Below, in pieces: positions 1 through 6,501 of a stretch of DNA of 8,399 nt. Position numbers and translations under genes: made by a program. This DNA is from Candidatus Izemoplasma sp. Lineage in GTDB: Bacteria; Bacillota_I; Bacilli_A; Izemoplasmatales; Izemoplasmataceae. Each line of letters opens with the position of its first letter. Position 1 is the first letter of the stretch. The notes under the pieces are model-generated. The model made no database searches. It was not told the DNA's origin and saw only the letters and a program-made list of their open reading frames with translations. The stretch lies in the NCBI GenBank assembly GCA_007116105.1, contig SKJA01000109.1:1-8399 (forward strand). The letters are read 5' to 3'.

Positions 1-146
1 AGCTTTCCGGTGACGTTTGGGGGTGGGATGACAATGGTGTAGGGTGGTTTTGAAGCATCTCCTGATCTAAAATAGCCAGCCTCGCGCCATTGACGATAGC
101 GTCCTTCTTCAACGGTGTGATGATCATACTTTTTTTCAATACTCAT
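1..146 (-). CDS. valS: Valine--tRNA ligase, N-terminal fragment (cut by window edge)
   Basis: Charges tRNA-Val with valine in the cytoplasm. Only the first 48 codons are present; the gene runs off the low-coordinate end. The peptide begins MSIEKKYDHHTVEEGRYRQW and reaches PPPNVTGK, the class I synthetase segment that directly precedes the HIGH-type ATP-binding motif in ValRS, so the family call is firm although the catalytic motifs lie outside. The ATG at 146 follows an AGGAGG site (158-153) at six-base spacing. That site overlaps the TAG stop of the upstream membrane protein gene, so the two genes are probably translationally coupled and share one transcript. Both sit behind a T-box leader with a likely GUC specifier, which fits induction by uncharged tRNA-Val. 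Confidence 0.93.
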   Translation of the reverse strand, partial: MSIEKKYDHHTVEEGRYRQWREAGYFRSGDASKPPYTIVIPPPNVTGK

Positions 147-156
147 GTGCGGCCTC

Positions 157-678
157 CTATGTCTTCTTTGATGCTTTTAAGCCCTCATACAGCAATAAGG
201 CCCCATAGAGAATCAAAGCGATGAATAAAACCCATTTCAGTTGTGTTTCGTAGGCATTGTTACCAAACCAAACGTATGCCCCAAGCGTAAGAAACGCCAT
301 GGCAAAGGCAAAACGCTCAAACGCAAGTTTTTTCGTAAACAGCTGTCCAATCAACAAAACCACAAACCCACGAGCATAAAGGACAATCCCTAAGTAGCGC
401 GCGATACCCGCTTGTTGAACAATTAGAAAATACGAGGCCACCACTGCAATAACAAACTCAACCGTCACAATAAAGAGCGCTTGTGAACTCTTATAGCGTC
501 GCACATCTTGGTAAAACCGCATTGCGGACCAGTACAGAATTAAGACCCCCACCAAGACAGCTAAAAAATCATCGATCAAGGAAGTGAAGAACATCGCAAC
601 CACCGCAAACACGATGATCAGGATGCCTAAAATAATGTTCAATAAAGCATTTTTGGTAACCCAACGTTTTACATTCAT
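157..678 (-). CDS. DUF308/HdeD-like six-helix membrane protein
   Basis: A 173-residue integral membrane protein of unknown function. It has six hydrophobic segments at about residues 11-31, 37-55, 67-86, 93-114, 122-138 and 147-165, arranged as three helix pairs with short, basic linkers (for example RRYK near 60-63 and TKK near 115-117) and a lysine-rich C terminus. Length and the repeated helix-pair pattern resemble the HdeD/DUF308 family; this is by eye and only moderately sure. No catalytic motif is visible and there is no cleavable signal peptide. The ATG at 678 follows AGGAG (690-686) at seven-base spacing, just after the T-box terminator. It is the first gene behind that leader, and its stop codon overlaps the valS ribosome binding site, so it should be made when tRNA-Val is uncharged. 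Nothing in the protein itself reveals a link to valine. Alternatives are a small transporter subunit or a stress membrane protein. Confidence 0.8.
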   Translation of the reverse strand: MNVKRWVTKNALLNIILGILIIVFAVVAMFFTSLIDDFLAVLVGVLILYWSAMRFYQDVRRYKSSQALFIVTVEFVIAVVASYFLIVQQAGIARYLGIVLYARGFVVLLIGQLFTKKLAFERFAFAMAFLTLGAYVWFGNNAYETQLKWVLFIALILYGALLLYEGLKASKKT

Positions 679-704
679 CGTAAAACTCCTCTCTAAATTA
701 AAAT

Positions 705-738
705 AAAAAAATCTTCTCGAAATAAAGGACGAGAAGAT
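705..738 (-). terminator. T-box intrinsic terminator
   Basis: A perfect nine-base-pair stem, ATCTTCTCG (738-730) with CGAGAAGAT (719-711), a ten-base loop and then six Ts (710-705). The left arm and loop hold the CGTCCTT segment that can instead pair with AAGG of the T-box element, so terminator and antiterminator are mutually exclusive. It ends 15 bases before the AGGAG site of the membrane protein gene. It may also stop transcripts that read through from lon-ysxC, since no other terminator is seen after ysxC. Confidence 0.93.
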
Positions 739-919
739 CGCGGTACCACCTTAGTTCTAGCCGAAGCTAGCGCTTGAAGCGTTAACGCCGCCGACGCATT
801 TTCTTACTGTTTTCAGAAAATGAGCTCGAGGGGACTTCATTTGTGGGGGATGTCGATTTTCACCAGCCATCGACTCTCTAAAAAAACCCGTCACAAAGTA
901 CTCTTCCTCTTTATTGCTT
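705..919 (-). promoter_or_regulatory. T-box riboswitch leader, likely valine-specific (GUC specifier)
   Basis: This RNA senses uncharged tRNA and permits transcription of the membrane protein gene and valS. In transcription order: the lower Stem I helix GAGG (909-906) with CCTC (831-828); an S-turn AGUA (902-899) opposite GAA (838-836); the TTTGTG (897-892) / CACAAA (845-840) helix; the AGAGAG bulge (879-874); and the upper helix GTCGAT (874-869) / ATCGAC (857-852). Next come a hairpin with arms CATTTTCT and AGAAAATG, and Stem III CTAGC-TTCG-GCTAG (770-757). The T-box AAGGTGGTACCGCG lies at 752-739, followed by the terminator. The likely specifier is GUC at 835-833, after GAA and one base before CCTC. 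The tRNA-pairing bases are UGGU (748-745), which match a tRNA with discriminator A, as in tRNA-Val, and not the G of tRNA-Ser or tRNA-Asn. The base after the codon is C, not the usual purine. The 5' end is estimated from the promoter. Confidence 0.93.
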
Positions 920-925
920 TGATTT

Positions 926-955
926 ACTATACCATAATTTTAAGGTGTCTCGCAA
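926..955 (-). promoter_or_regulatory. Promoter of the T-box / membrane protein / valS unit
   Basis: A -35 of TTGCGA (955-950), an 18-base spacer and a -10 of TATAGT (931-926), with an extended -10 TG at 934-933. Transcription should begin near 919, just before Stem I of the T-box leader. The -35 begins only about ten bases past the ysxC stop codon, with no terminator between. Confidence 0.72.
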
Positions 956-964
956 GTGAAAACA

Positions 965-1543
965 TTACAGTTGGCTTAAAATATCGGCTCTTAAAAAATC
1001 GATGTTTAACTTTGTGGTGGCTGAGGTAGGGATGAAATCATCACTTGCTAACACAAAGCCTTTTGCTAACTTCGCACGTTGTGAAGCTTGTTGGTTGTTT
1101 GACAACTTATCTGCTTTTGTGAGGACAATTTTAAAATTAAGATCCATTTGCTTTAAGTAGTCGACCATAATCACATCATCTTCAAGTGGGTCATGACGCA
1201 TGTCGATGAGAAGATACACACAACGGAGTGTCTCACGGGTGGTCAAGTACCGTTCGATCATCTCACCGAACGCTTCGCGCGCTTTTTTGCTCACACGGGC
1301 ATACCCATAACCAGGCACATCGACAAGATAAAACTTTTCATCGATCAAGTAAAAGTTTATGGTTTGAGTTTTCCCAGGTGCTCCAGAAGTGTAGGCCAAC
1401 TTCTTACGATTGGTGACGGCATTCAAAAGACTACTTTTTCCTACATTCGAGCGCCCAATAAAGACGAACTCTGGTAAATCAGTTTGTGGAAAATCAGCAC
1501 TTTTAACGACCGTGATGGGACGTGTTTCAACGTGTTCAAACAT
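965..1543 (-). CDS. ysxC: Ribosome biogenesis GTP-binding protein YsxC/EngB
   Basis: A 192-residue GTPase of the TrmE-Era-EngA-YihA-Septin class that acts in late assembly of the large ribosomal subunit; the family is essential in Bacillus subtilis. All G motifs are present: G1 GRSNVGKS (30-37), a threonine-bearing G2 region around GKTQT (57-61), G3 DVPG (75-78), G4 TKAD (142-145) and G5 SAT (174-176). Length is typical of the family, with no extra domain. The ATG at 1543 follows AAGGAG (1556-1551) at seven-base spacing. It lies directly downstream of lon, as in Bacillus, with a short terminator-like hairpin in the 39-base gap and no room for a promoter. Its expression therefore depends on read-through from lon or on a promoter inside lon. 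Confidence 0.96.
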   Translation of the reverse strand: MFEHVETRPITVVKSADFPQTDLPEFVFIGRSNVGKSSLLNAVTNRKKLAYTSGAPGKTQTINFYLIDEKFYLVDVPGYGYARVSKKAREAFGEMIERYLTTRETLRCVYLLIDMRHDPLEDDVIMVDYLKQMDLNFKIVLTKADKLSNNQQASQRAKLAKGFVLASDDFIPTSATTKLNIDFLRADILSQL

Positions 1544-1559
1544 AGTTTTTCTCCTTGTG

Positions 1560-1584
1560 AAAAAGGCAATCTTTCGATTGCCTT
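1560..1584 (-). terminator. Attenuator-like hairpin between lon and ysxC
   Basis: A perfect nine-base-pair stem, AAGGCAATC (1584-1576) with GATTGCCTT (1571-1563), closing a GAAA (GNRA) tetraloop. The downstream T run has five bases counting two in the stem (1564-1560). It starts inside the lon TAA stop codon and ends three bases before the ysxC AAGGAG site. The short T tract suggests partial termination or an mRNA-stabilising or processing hairpin. A ribosome reaching the lon stop codon would cover the first arm. Confidence 0.75.
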
Positions 1585-3910
1585 AAGCTTTTAAAATTGA
1601 GGAAATAATTTCGTCGATGGTCTCGACTGCAACAATTTCCAATGCATCGCGAACTTCTTGAGGAATGTCCTCGATGTCACGTTCGTTCTCTTTAGGAATG
1701 AGAATCTTTTTTAACCCACTGCGGTGGGCTGCGATGGCTTTCTCTTTCAAGCCACCAATCGGTAAGACACGGCCTCGCAATGTCACTTCACCAGTCATAC
1801 CGATGGTGTGATCTACTTTGCGATTGGACAGTGCACTGATTAAAGCGGTCGTGATGGTCACACCTGCGGATGGACCATCTTTAGGAATGGCACCTTCAGG
1901 CACGTGAATATGCACGTTGGTTGTTTCAAACATTTCTTTATCAATGTTGTATTTTTCGGCGTTGGCACGGATGTAAGACAGCGCAGCGTGAGCCGATTCT
2001 TTCATGACATCACCGAGTTGGCCTGTGAGTGAAAGCTGACCTTTACCTTTGTAAAATGCGACTTCAACTGGGAGGGTGTCGCCTCCAAACTGAGTATAGG
2101 CAAGACCTGTTGCGACGCCAATTTGATCTTCTTTATCGGCGCGGTTAGAACTGTATTTAGCTTTACCTAAAAACGATTTCAGATTCTCTGTCGTGACGTC
2201 GACGGTGTCTTTTTTGTCTCCCAAAATGGCTTTGATGGCTTTACGTACAATGGTTCCAAAAAGACGGTCCAATTGACGAACACCCGCTTCACGGGTGTAC
2301 TCACGAATCATCATCATGACGGCGTCATCGTGAATGGTCAGTTTGTTTTCAGTTAAGCCATGCGAACCGACTTGCTTAGGAATCAAATGTTCTTTCGCAA
2401 TATTGAACTTCTCAATTTCAGTGTACGATGAGAGCTCTATGATTTCCATCCGGTCACGTAAAGGCGCAGGAATGTTTCCAATGTAGTTTGCGGTTGCGAT
2501 GAACAGTACTTGTGATAGGTCGTAGGTGTCTTCTAGGTAGTGATCCGAGAAGTTGGTGTTTTGCTCTGGATCTAACACCTCAAGTAAAGCTGCACTTGGA
2601 TCGCCTTTGTAATCATATCCAAGTTTATCAATTTCATCGAGCAAGTAAAGTGGGTTGGTGACTTTGGCTTTTCGCATGCCTTGCAAAATACGTCCAGGTA
2701 AGGCACCTAAGTAGGTACGACGGTGACCACGAATCTCTGACTCGTCTTTGACGCCACCGAGGGATTGTTTAACAAACGCACGGCCTAAGGCTTTGGCAAT
2801 GGATTGAGCAAGAGATGTTTTACCGACGCCTGGGGGCCCGACTAGACATAAAATGGTTTGTGGGTTTTTCCCAGTCAAAAGTTTTACGGCAAGATACTCA
2901 ATGATGCGTTCTTTGACTTTTTCTAAACCGAAATGAGTTTGTTCCAACGCCGCTTCAGCTTTGTTGATGTCGGTTTCATCTTGACTTTGTTCATGCCATG
3001 GAAGATCCACAATGAAATCCAAATACGTTCGAATGACACCAGATTCTCCACTTGCAGCTGGGAGTGTTTCATAGCGCGAAAGCTCATACAGTGCTTTCTC
3101 TTCAATGTGCGGTGGCATTTTTTTCTCTAGGATTTTTTTGCGAAGTTCTTCTATTTCAGATTCTTTTTTGGCTTTATCGCCAAGTTCTTCTTGGATGGCA
3201 CGTAGTTTTTCACGCAAATAGTATTCCCGTTGGTTTTCGTCGATGTTTTTCTTTACAGTCCGATTGATTTTGTCTTCAATCTCATTCATGTGGCGCTCTT
3301 TTTCGATGTCTTGTAAGAGATAGTTTAGGCGTTTTTCAATCGAATCGGTTTCAAGATACTTGAACTTTTCCTTTTCAGGAATTTTTAAGTTACTCGCCAC
3401 GACGTCTGCGAGTTTTTCACTTGAAACACCCGCTTGAATCATTTCAAGCGTTTGTTTAGGGTTGTTTAAAATGTTTTGACCATTTTCCATGACAAGCTTG
3501 ACAATCATGCGCACCAAGGCAATTTCTTGATCAACATCTTCTTGGACAGAAGGCAGTGTCTCAAACTCAGTGGCAATGAAAGGATGCATTTGGGTAAAAC
3601 CATGAATTCTTGCACGTACGATGGGGTCAAACTTCACTTTGAAGTTTCCATTTGGCAGTTTGATTTTAATACCAATTTTAGCAACAATGCCCACACTTAA
3701 AAGATCCGATTCTTCTGGTTCGTCGATCATCGGATTTTTTTGAATGAGTAATAGGACATGATTGTCGTGATTGCGTTCTGCTTCAAGCAATGCCGTTTTA
3801 CTAACACTGCGGCCCACTTCTGTGCGCACATCAGTGTTTGGAAAAGGGGCCAAACCACGAATGGCAATGCTCGGTAAATTTCCGGCACTTCGTTCTGTTT
3901 TCGTATACAT
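1583..3910 (-). CDS. lon: ATP-dependent Lon protease
   Basis: A 775-residue cytoplasmic AAA+ serine protease that forms a hexamer, unfolds damaged or regulatory proteins and cuts them. Regions in order: the N-terminal substrate-binding domain (about 8-190), a helical, charged segment (about 190-300), the AAA+ module with Walker A GPPGVGKT (358-365, Lys364) and Walker B LLDEID (Asp425, Glu426), a sensor-1 Asn in IATANY and the PLRDRMEII arginine motif, then the C-terminal protease domain. The catalytic pair is Ser681 in PKDGPSAG and Lys724 in GGLKEKA, 43 residues apart as in E. coli (679/722). Length matches bacterial LonA. I chose the ATG at 3910, six bases after GAGGTG; a GTG at 3919 in frame is itself part of that ribosome binding site. 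It has its own promoter and is followed by ysxC. No CIRCE or CtsR heat-shock operator is seen. Confidence 0.97.
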   Translation of the reverse strand: MYTKTERSAGNLPSIAIRGLAPFPNTDVRTEVGRSVSKTALLEAERNHDNHVLLLIQKNPMIDEPEESDLLSVGIVAKIGIKIKLPNGNFKVKFDPIVRARIHGFTQMHPFIATEFETLPSVQEDVDQEIALVRMIVKLVMENGQNILNNPKQTLEMIQAGVSSEKLADVVASNLKIPEKEKFKYLETDSIEKRLNYLLQDIEKERHMNEIEDKINRTVKKNIDENQREYYLREKLRAIQEELGDKAKKESEIEELRKKILEKKMPPHIEEKALYELSRYETLPAASGESGVIRTYLDFIVDLPWHEQSQDETDINKAEAALEQTHFGLEKVKERIIEYLAVKLLTGKNPQTILCLVGPPGVGKTSLAQSIAKALGRAFVKQSLGGVKDESEIRGHRRTYLGALPGRILQGMRKAKVTNPLYLLDEIDKLGYDYKGDPSAALLEVLDPEQNTNFSDHYLEDTYDLSQVLFIATANYIGNIPAPLRDRMEIIELSSYTEIEKFNIAKEHLIPKQVGSHGLTENKLTIHDDAVMMMIREYTREAGVRQLDRLFGTIVRKAIKAILGDKKDTVDVTTENLKSFLGKAKYSSNRADKEDQIGVATGLAYTQFGGDTLPVEVAFYKGKGQLSLTGQLGDVMKESAHAALSYIRANAEKYNIDKEMFETTNVHIHVPEGAIPKDGPSAGVTITTALISALSNRKVDHTIGMTGEVTLRGRVLPIGGLKEKAIAAHRSGLKKILIPKENERDIEDIPQEVRDALEIVAVETIDEIISSILKA

Positions 3911-3946
3911 AAAGTTCACCTCAGTTGGATTGGCTTGACACTTGTT

Positions 3947-3975
3947 ATTTTACGCTATACAGACTGACCTTGCAA
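3947..3975 (-). promoter_or_regulatory. lon promoter
   Basis: TTGCAA (3975-3970), a 17-base spacer and TAAAAT (3952-3947), a good sigma-A match in the 154-base gap between ptsH and lon. Transcription should start near 3940, about 30 bases before the lon ATG. The ptsH terminator lies upstream, so lon looks like an independent transcription start. Confidence 0.72.
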
Positions 3976-4023
3976 TCTATAAGCATATAAATAAAAAGCT
4001 TCAAAAAGCCATTTAAAGCAAAT

Positions 4024-4053
4024 AAAAAGACCCTCATCGACAAGATAAGGGTC
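4024..4053 (-). terminator. Intrinsic terminator after ptsH
   Basis: GACCCTTAT (4053-4045) pairs with ATGAGGGTC (4037-4029), nine pairs including one T-G wobble, with a seven-base loop, followed by five Ts (4028-4024). It begins about 12 bases after the ptsH stop and is the clearest transcript end in the window, closing the tig-HAD-ptsH unit before the lon promoter. Confidence 0.88.
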
Positions 4054-4064
4054 GTTGACCATCT

Positions 4065-4328
4065 TTAAACGAGTTCTAAAGATGCCATGCCTTCCATGAG
4101 CTTTGCTAGGACTTCTTCTGCATCATCCCCTTGAACGTGTAAGGTGATTTCTGCGTGTTGAGGAATGCCTAAGCTCATGATACCCATGATGCTTTTTAAG
4201 TCGATGGTGCGATTTTGATAGGTTAGTTCAATTTTGTTATCAAAGGATGCAGCTAAATGTGAGAGTTTTGCTGCTGGGCGTGCATGAACACCCGCTTCGT
4301 CTTTGATCTTTACAACTTTTTCTGCCAT
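4065..4328 (-). CDS. ptsH: Phosphocarrier protein HPr
   Basis: An 87-residue cytoplasmic phosphocarrier of the sugar phosphotransferase system. It passes phosphate from Enzyme I to the EIIA domains through His15, in the motif GVHARPAA (13-20). Ser46, in LKSIMGIMSLG (44-54), is the site used by HPr kinase/phosphorylase in Gram-positive bacteria for carbon catabolite control; both sites are intact. Length matches Bacillus HPr (88 residues). I chose the ATG at 4328, seven bases after GGAG (4339-4336 within AAGGAG); an in-frame upstream ATG at 4361 would add eleven charged residues with no homology to HPr. The start overlaps the end of the HAD phosphatase gene by 19 bases, so the two are probably translationally coupled. 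No ptsI (Enzyme I) follows; a terminator does, so ptsH is separate from its usual partner. Confidence 0.96.
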   Translation of the reverse strand: MAEKVVKIKDEAGVHARPAAKLSHLAASFDNKIELTYQNRTIDLKSIMGIMSLGIPQHAEITLHVQGDDAEEVLAKLMEGMASLELV

Positions 4329-5149
4329 GGTAAGTCTCCTTCTTTGCTCATCTCGAGCCAAGTTTGAATGAGTACGGCTACGCCATCTTCATTGTTTGAA
4401 AGTGGGGTAATGTCAGTGGCTGCCTTTTTCGCTAGTATTGTAGCATTATTTACAGCATAAGAAAAGCGGGAAACATTGAGCATTTGAACATCGTTGTCAT
4501 TATCGCCAAACGCAATCACTTCGCTGAGGTCATATCCTTCATGCTCAAGCAACCACTCAAGCGCTTCACCTTTATTGGTTTGGTAAGGAAGCATATCTAG
4601 ATAGCTTTTCATGCTTTGTGTGAAGTAGGCCTCTGAACTGTCTTTCATCGTGGTGAGAACCTCATTAAAAAAAACGTCATCCTCAATGATGGTAAACAGT
4701 TTATAGGTGTCTACGTGCGCTAGCGTCTTTGCATCTTGAAACTCATGCAGTTGAATGGGTGTTTTAGGATGTAAGCTTCGAAGTTTACGGTAAAAAGACA
4801 ATGGATGATGTTTAGGTCCATAGATGCCGGCTTCACTCACTAAAGCGTAGGGAAGTTGGTGACGGTCGTTGTGTTCGATCATCCGCTTTTGTGCGTCTTT
4901 AGGGATGAAGCGTTGACGGTAAATCGTTTGACCATCGACACTCTTGATGAGGGCACCGTTGTTTAGAATGATGGGACCACTTAGACCAAGCTTTTCAGCA
5001 TAAGGATACGCTGTTTCATAGGCTCGACCCGTCGCAATCCACACGGTATGACCACGTGTTTTGAGCGTTTCAATGGTATCACGGGTCTGTGTGCTTAGTG
5101 TTTTGTCATCGTGCAGCAACGTGCCATCTAAATCAAAAACAAAAATCAT
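4310..5149 (-). CDS. Cof-type HAD-superfamily phosphatase
   Basis: A 279-residue cytoplasmic hydrolase of the HAD superfamily, Cof/type IIB subgroup. Such enzymes remove phosphate from sugar phosphates, flavin mononucleotide or other small phosphoesters; the substrate cannot be read from sequence. Motif I is DLDGT with nucleophile Asp6 and acid/base Asp8; motif II is the Thr of WIATGR (Thr40); motif III is probably Lys193 in TNKGEAL; motif IV is GDNDND (215-220), with Asp216 and Asp220 as likely magnesium ligands. The C2-type cap lies between about residues 80 and 185. Length is normal for the family. The ATG at 5149 follows AAAGGAGGT, near-perfect for 16S rRNA pairing, at five-base spacing. 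It sits between tig and ptsH, overlapping the ptsH start, and a short hairpin separates it from tig. Confidence 0.9.
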   Translation of the reverse strand: MIFVFDLDGTLLHDDKTLSTQTRDTIETLKTRGHTVWIATGRAYETAYPYAEKLGLSGPIILNNGALIKSVDGQTIYRQRFIPKDAQKRMIEHNDRHQLPYALVSEAGIYGPKHHPLSFYRKLRSLHPKTPIQLHEFQDAKTLAHVDTYKLFTIIEDDVFFNEVLTTMKDSSEAYFTQSMKSYLDMLPYQTNKGEALEWLLEHEGYDLSEVIAFGDNDNDVQMLNVSRFSYAVNNATILAKKAATDITPLSNNEDGVAVLIQTWLEMSKEGDLPWQKKL

Positions 5150-5163
5150 ACGATACCTCCTTT

Positions 5164-5187
5164 AAAAAACACTTCTTGCGAAGTGTT
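5164..5187 (-). terminator. Attenuator-like hairpin between tig and the HAD gene
   Basis: A perfect eight-base-pair stem, AACACTTC (5187-5180) with GAAGTGTT (5175-5168), closing a GCAA (GNRA) tetraloop, with six Ts (5169-5164) that include the last two stem bases. The first arm starts inside the tig TAA stop codon, and the T run meets the AAAGGAGG site of the HAD gene. No promoter fits between, so downstream genes depend on read-through. The stem is AT-rich, so termination is probably partial. The layout mirrors the lon-ysxC hairpin. Confidence 0.72.
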
Positions 5188-6472
5188 ATTTAATCGTTAA
5201 ATGAGCCACAATGAAATCAACTGCTTTGTTGAGCACCACTTCATGCTTAACAGAATCAGGATTGATTTGTGATTTAATCTGTTCGAGTTCTAAGTTGTAC
5301 TGAGCGGCTAAAGACGCGTATTTTTTTTCCACTTCTTCGTCCGTTGCTTCTAGTTTTTCAGCTTTCACAATCGCATCCAACGTTAAGTTGTAGCGAATCG
5401 ATTTTTCTGCATCACGGCGTAAGTTTGCTTCAAACTGTTCCATCGTAAGACCAGAAAACTGAAGGTATTGTTCTAACCCAATACCATATTGTTTGACTTG
5501 TTCACGCGTGTTGTCAAGCATCCGGTTTTTCTCATTTTGAATCATTTCTTCAGGAATAAGAACACTCGCGTTTTGACTTGCTGTTTCTACTGCAAAGTCT
5601 GTTTTCTTATTCTTGTTGTTTTTCTCTTTGGTTTCTAACAGTGTCTTCTTTGTACTCTCTTTTAAAGCTTCGACGCTCTCGATGCCTTCTTTTTCGAGTT
5701 CTTTGACAAACTCATCGGTGAGTTCAGGCAACACTTTTTCTTTGATTTCATGCAGTTTGATTTTAAAGATTGCGTCTTTACCTTTGAGGTTTTCCGCTTG
5801 GTATTCTTCTGGGAAAGTGACTTGAATGTCTTTCTCTTCGCCCGCTTTTAAACCAACCATTTGCTCTTCAAAGCCAGGAATGAACTGACCTGAGCCAATC
5901 ACTAATTCATAGTTTTCGGCTTTCCCGCCATCAAATGCTACGTTGTCGACGAATCCTTCGAAATCAAAAATTGCCGTGTGACCGTTAGCCAAAGTGGCGT
6001 CTTCTAAGACTTTAAGTTCAGCCCCTTGTTCACGTAAACGATCGATTTCTTGTGTGACTTCTTCTTCAGTGACATCATCCGATGGGGCGTCATACACTAA
6101 ACCTTTGTATTCCCCGAGGGTTACTTCAGGACGTATGGCGACAATCGCTGTAAAGGTAAAACTCTTGCCTTTTTCAACGGTGGTGATATCCAAATCGATT
6201 TTTGGTTGTGCGACGACATCCACACTGTGTTCTTCGATGGCATCGAAATAGGTTTCGCCAATCACATGGTTTAACGCTTCGTCATACAGTGACTCAACGC
6301 CACGGTGCTTTTCATACATCGCCCGTGTTACTTTACCTTTGCGGAACCCTTTAATTTCGACATCATCTTTGATTTTGTCGTAAGCATAGTCAAGACCGTG
6401 CTCAAAATGTTCTGCGCTTACCTCAATGGTAAGCTTTACATGCGAATCTTGCATGTTTTCTAATTTAGCCAA
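5186..6472 (-). CDS. tig: Trigger factor, ribosome-bound chaperone and prolyl isomerase
   Basis: A 428-residue chaperone that docks at the ribosome exit tunnel (protein L23) and shields nascent chains. The ribosome-binding domain carries GFRKGK at residues 42-47 (TTG numbering). The FKBP-type peptidyl-prolyl isomerase domain spans about 164-245, including VIGSGQFIPGFEE and GLKAGEE. A long helical, charged C-terminal domain follows, as expected for the substrate-cradling arms. Length is close to Bacillus trigger factor (424). I chose the TTG at 6472, seven bases after AAAGGAGG (6487-6480). An in-frame ATG at 6493 lies upstream of that site and only about two bases from the predicted transcription start, so it is unlikely to be the main start. 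The gene has its own promoter in the end of the Nudix gene, and no terminator separates the two. Confidence 0.95.
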   Translation of the reverse strand: MAKLENMQDSHVKLTIEVSAEHFEHGLDYAYDKIKDDVEIKGFRKGKVTRAMYEKHRGVESLYDEALNHVIGETYFDAIEEHSVDVVAQPKIDLDITTVEKGKSFTFTAIVAIRPEVTLGEYKGLVYDAPSDDVTEEEVTQEIDRLREQGAELKVLEDATLANGHTAIFDFEGFVDNVAFDGGKAENYELVIGSGQFIPGFEEQMVGLKAGEEKDIQVTFPEEYQAENLKGKDAIFKIKLHEIKEKVLPELTDEFVKELEKEGIESVEALKESTKKTLLETKEKNNKNKKTDFAVETASQNASVLIPEEMIQNEKNRMLDNTREQVKQYGIGLEQYLQFSGLTMEQFEANLRRDAEKSIRYNLTLDAIVKAEKLEATDEEVEKKYASLAAQYNLELEQIKSQINPDSVKHEVVLNKAVDFIVAHLTIK

Positions 6473-6501
6473 TGTGAATCCTCCTTTAGTCATACTGAAA
6501 C

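Noticed and set aside
820..1029. Plus-strand open frame across the T-box leader and ysxC end
   Set aside because: It lies antisense to a well-defined T-box and to ysxC, has no ribosome binding site of quality and encodes no recognisable protein.
1193..1477. Plus-strand open frames inside ysxC (also 1228-1416)
   Set aside because: Antisense to conserved GTPase motifs; no ribosome binding site or recognisable domain.
2923..3700. Several short open frames on both strands inside lon
   Set aside because: They are out-of-frame shadows of a continuous, conserved Lon reading frame.
3911..3919. GTG at 3919 as the lon start
   Set aside because: The GTG belongs to the GAGGTG ribosome binding site of the ATG at 3910 and has no site of its own at proper spacing.
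3935..3961. Plus-strand promoter-like pair TTGACA and TATACA
   Set aside because: The spacer is only 15 bases and it would read antisense into ptsH with no gene to serve. It overlaps the lon promoter region and is likely chance.
3911..4023. Possible CIRCE or CtsR heat-shock operator before lon
   Set aside because: Neither the TTAGCACTC inverted repeat nor the GGTCAAA direct heptads are present.
4329..4361. ATG at 4361 as the ptsH start
   Set aside because: It adds a charged peptide unlike HPr and deepens the overlap with the HAD gene, while the ATG at 4328 has an AAGGAG site and gives His15 and Ser46 numbering.
5613..6251. Plus-strand Ser-rich open frames inside tig
   Set aside because: Antisense of Glu/Lys-rich coding sequence gives Ser/Phe-rich translations; no start signals.
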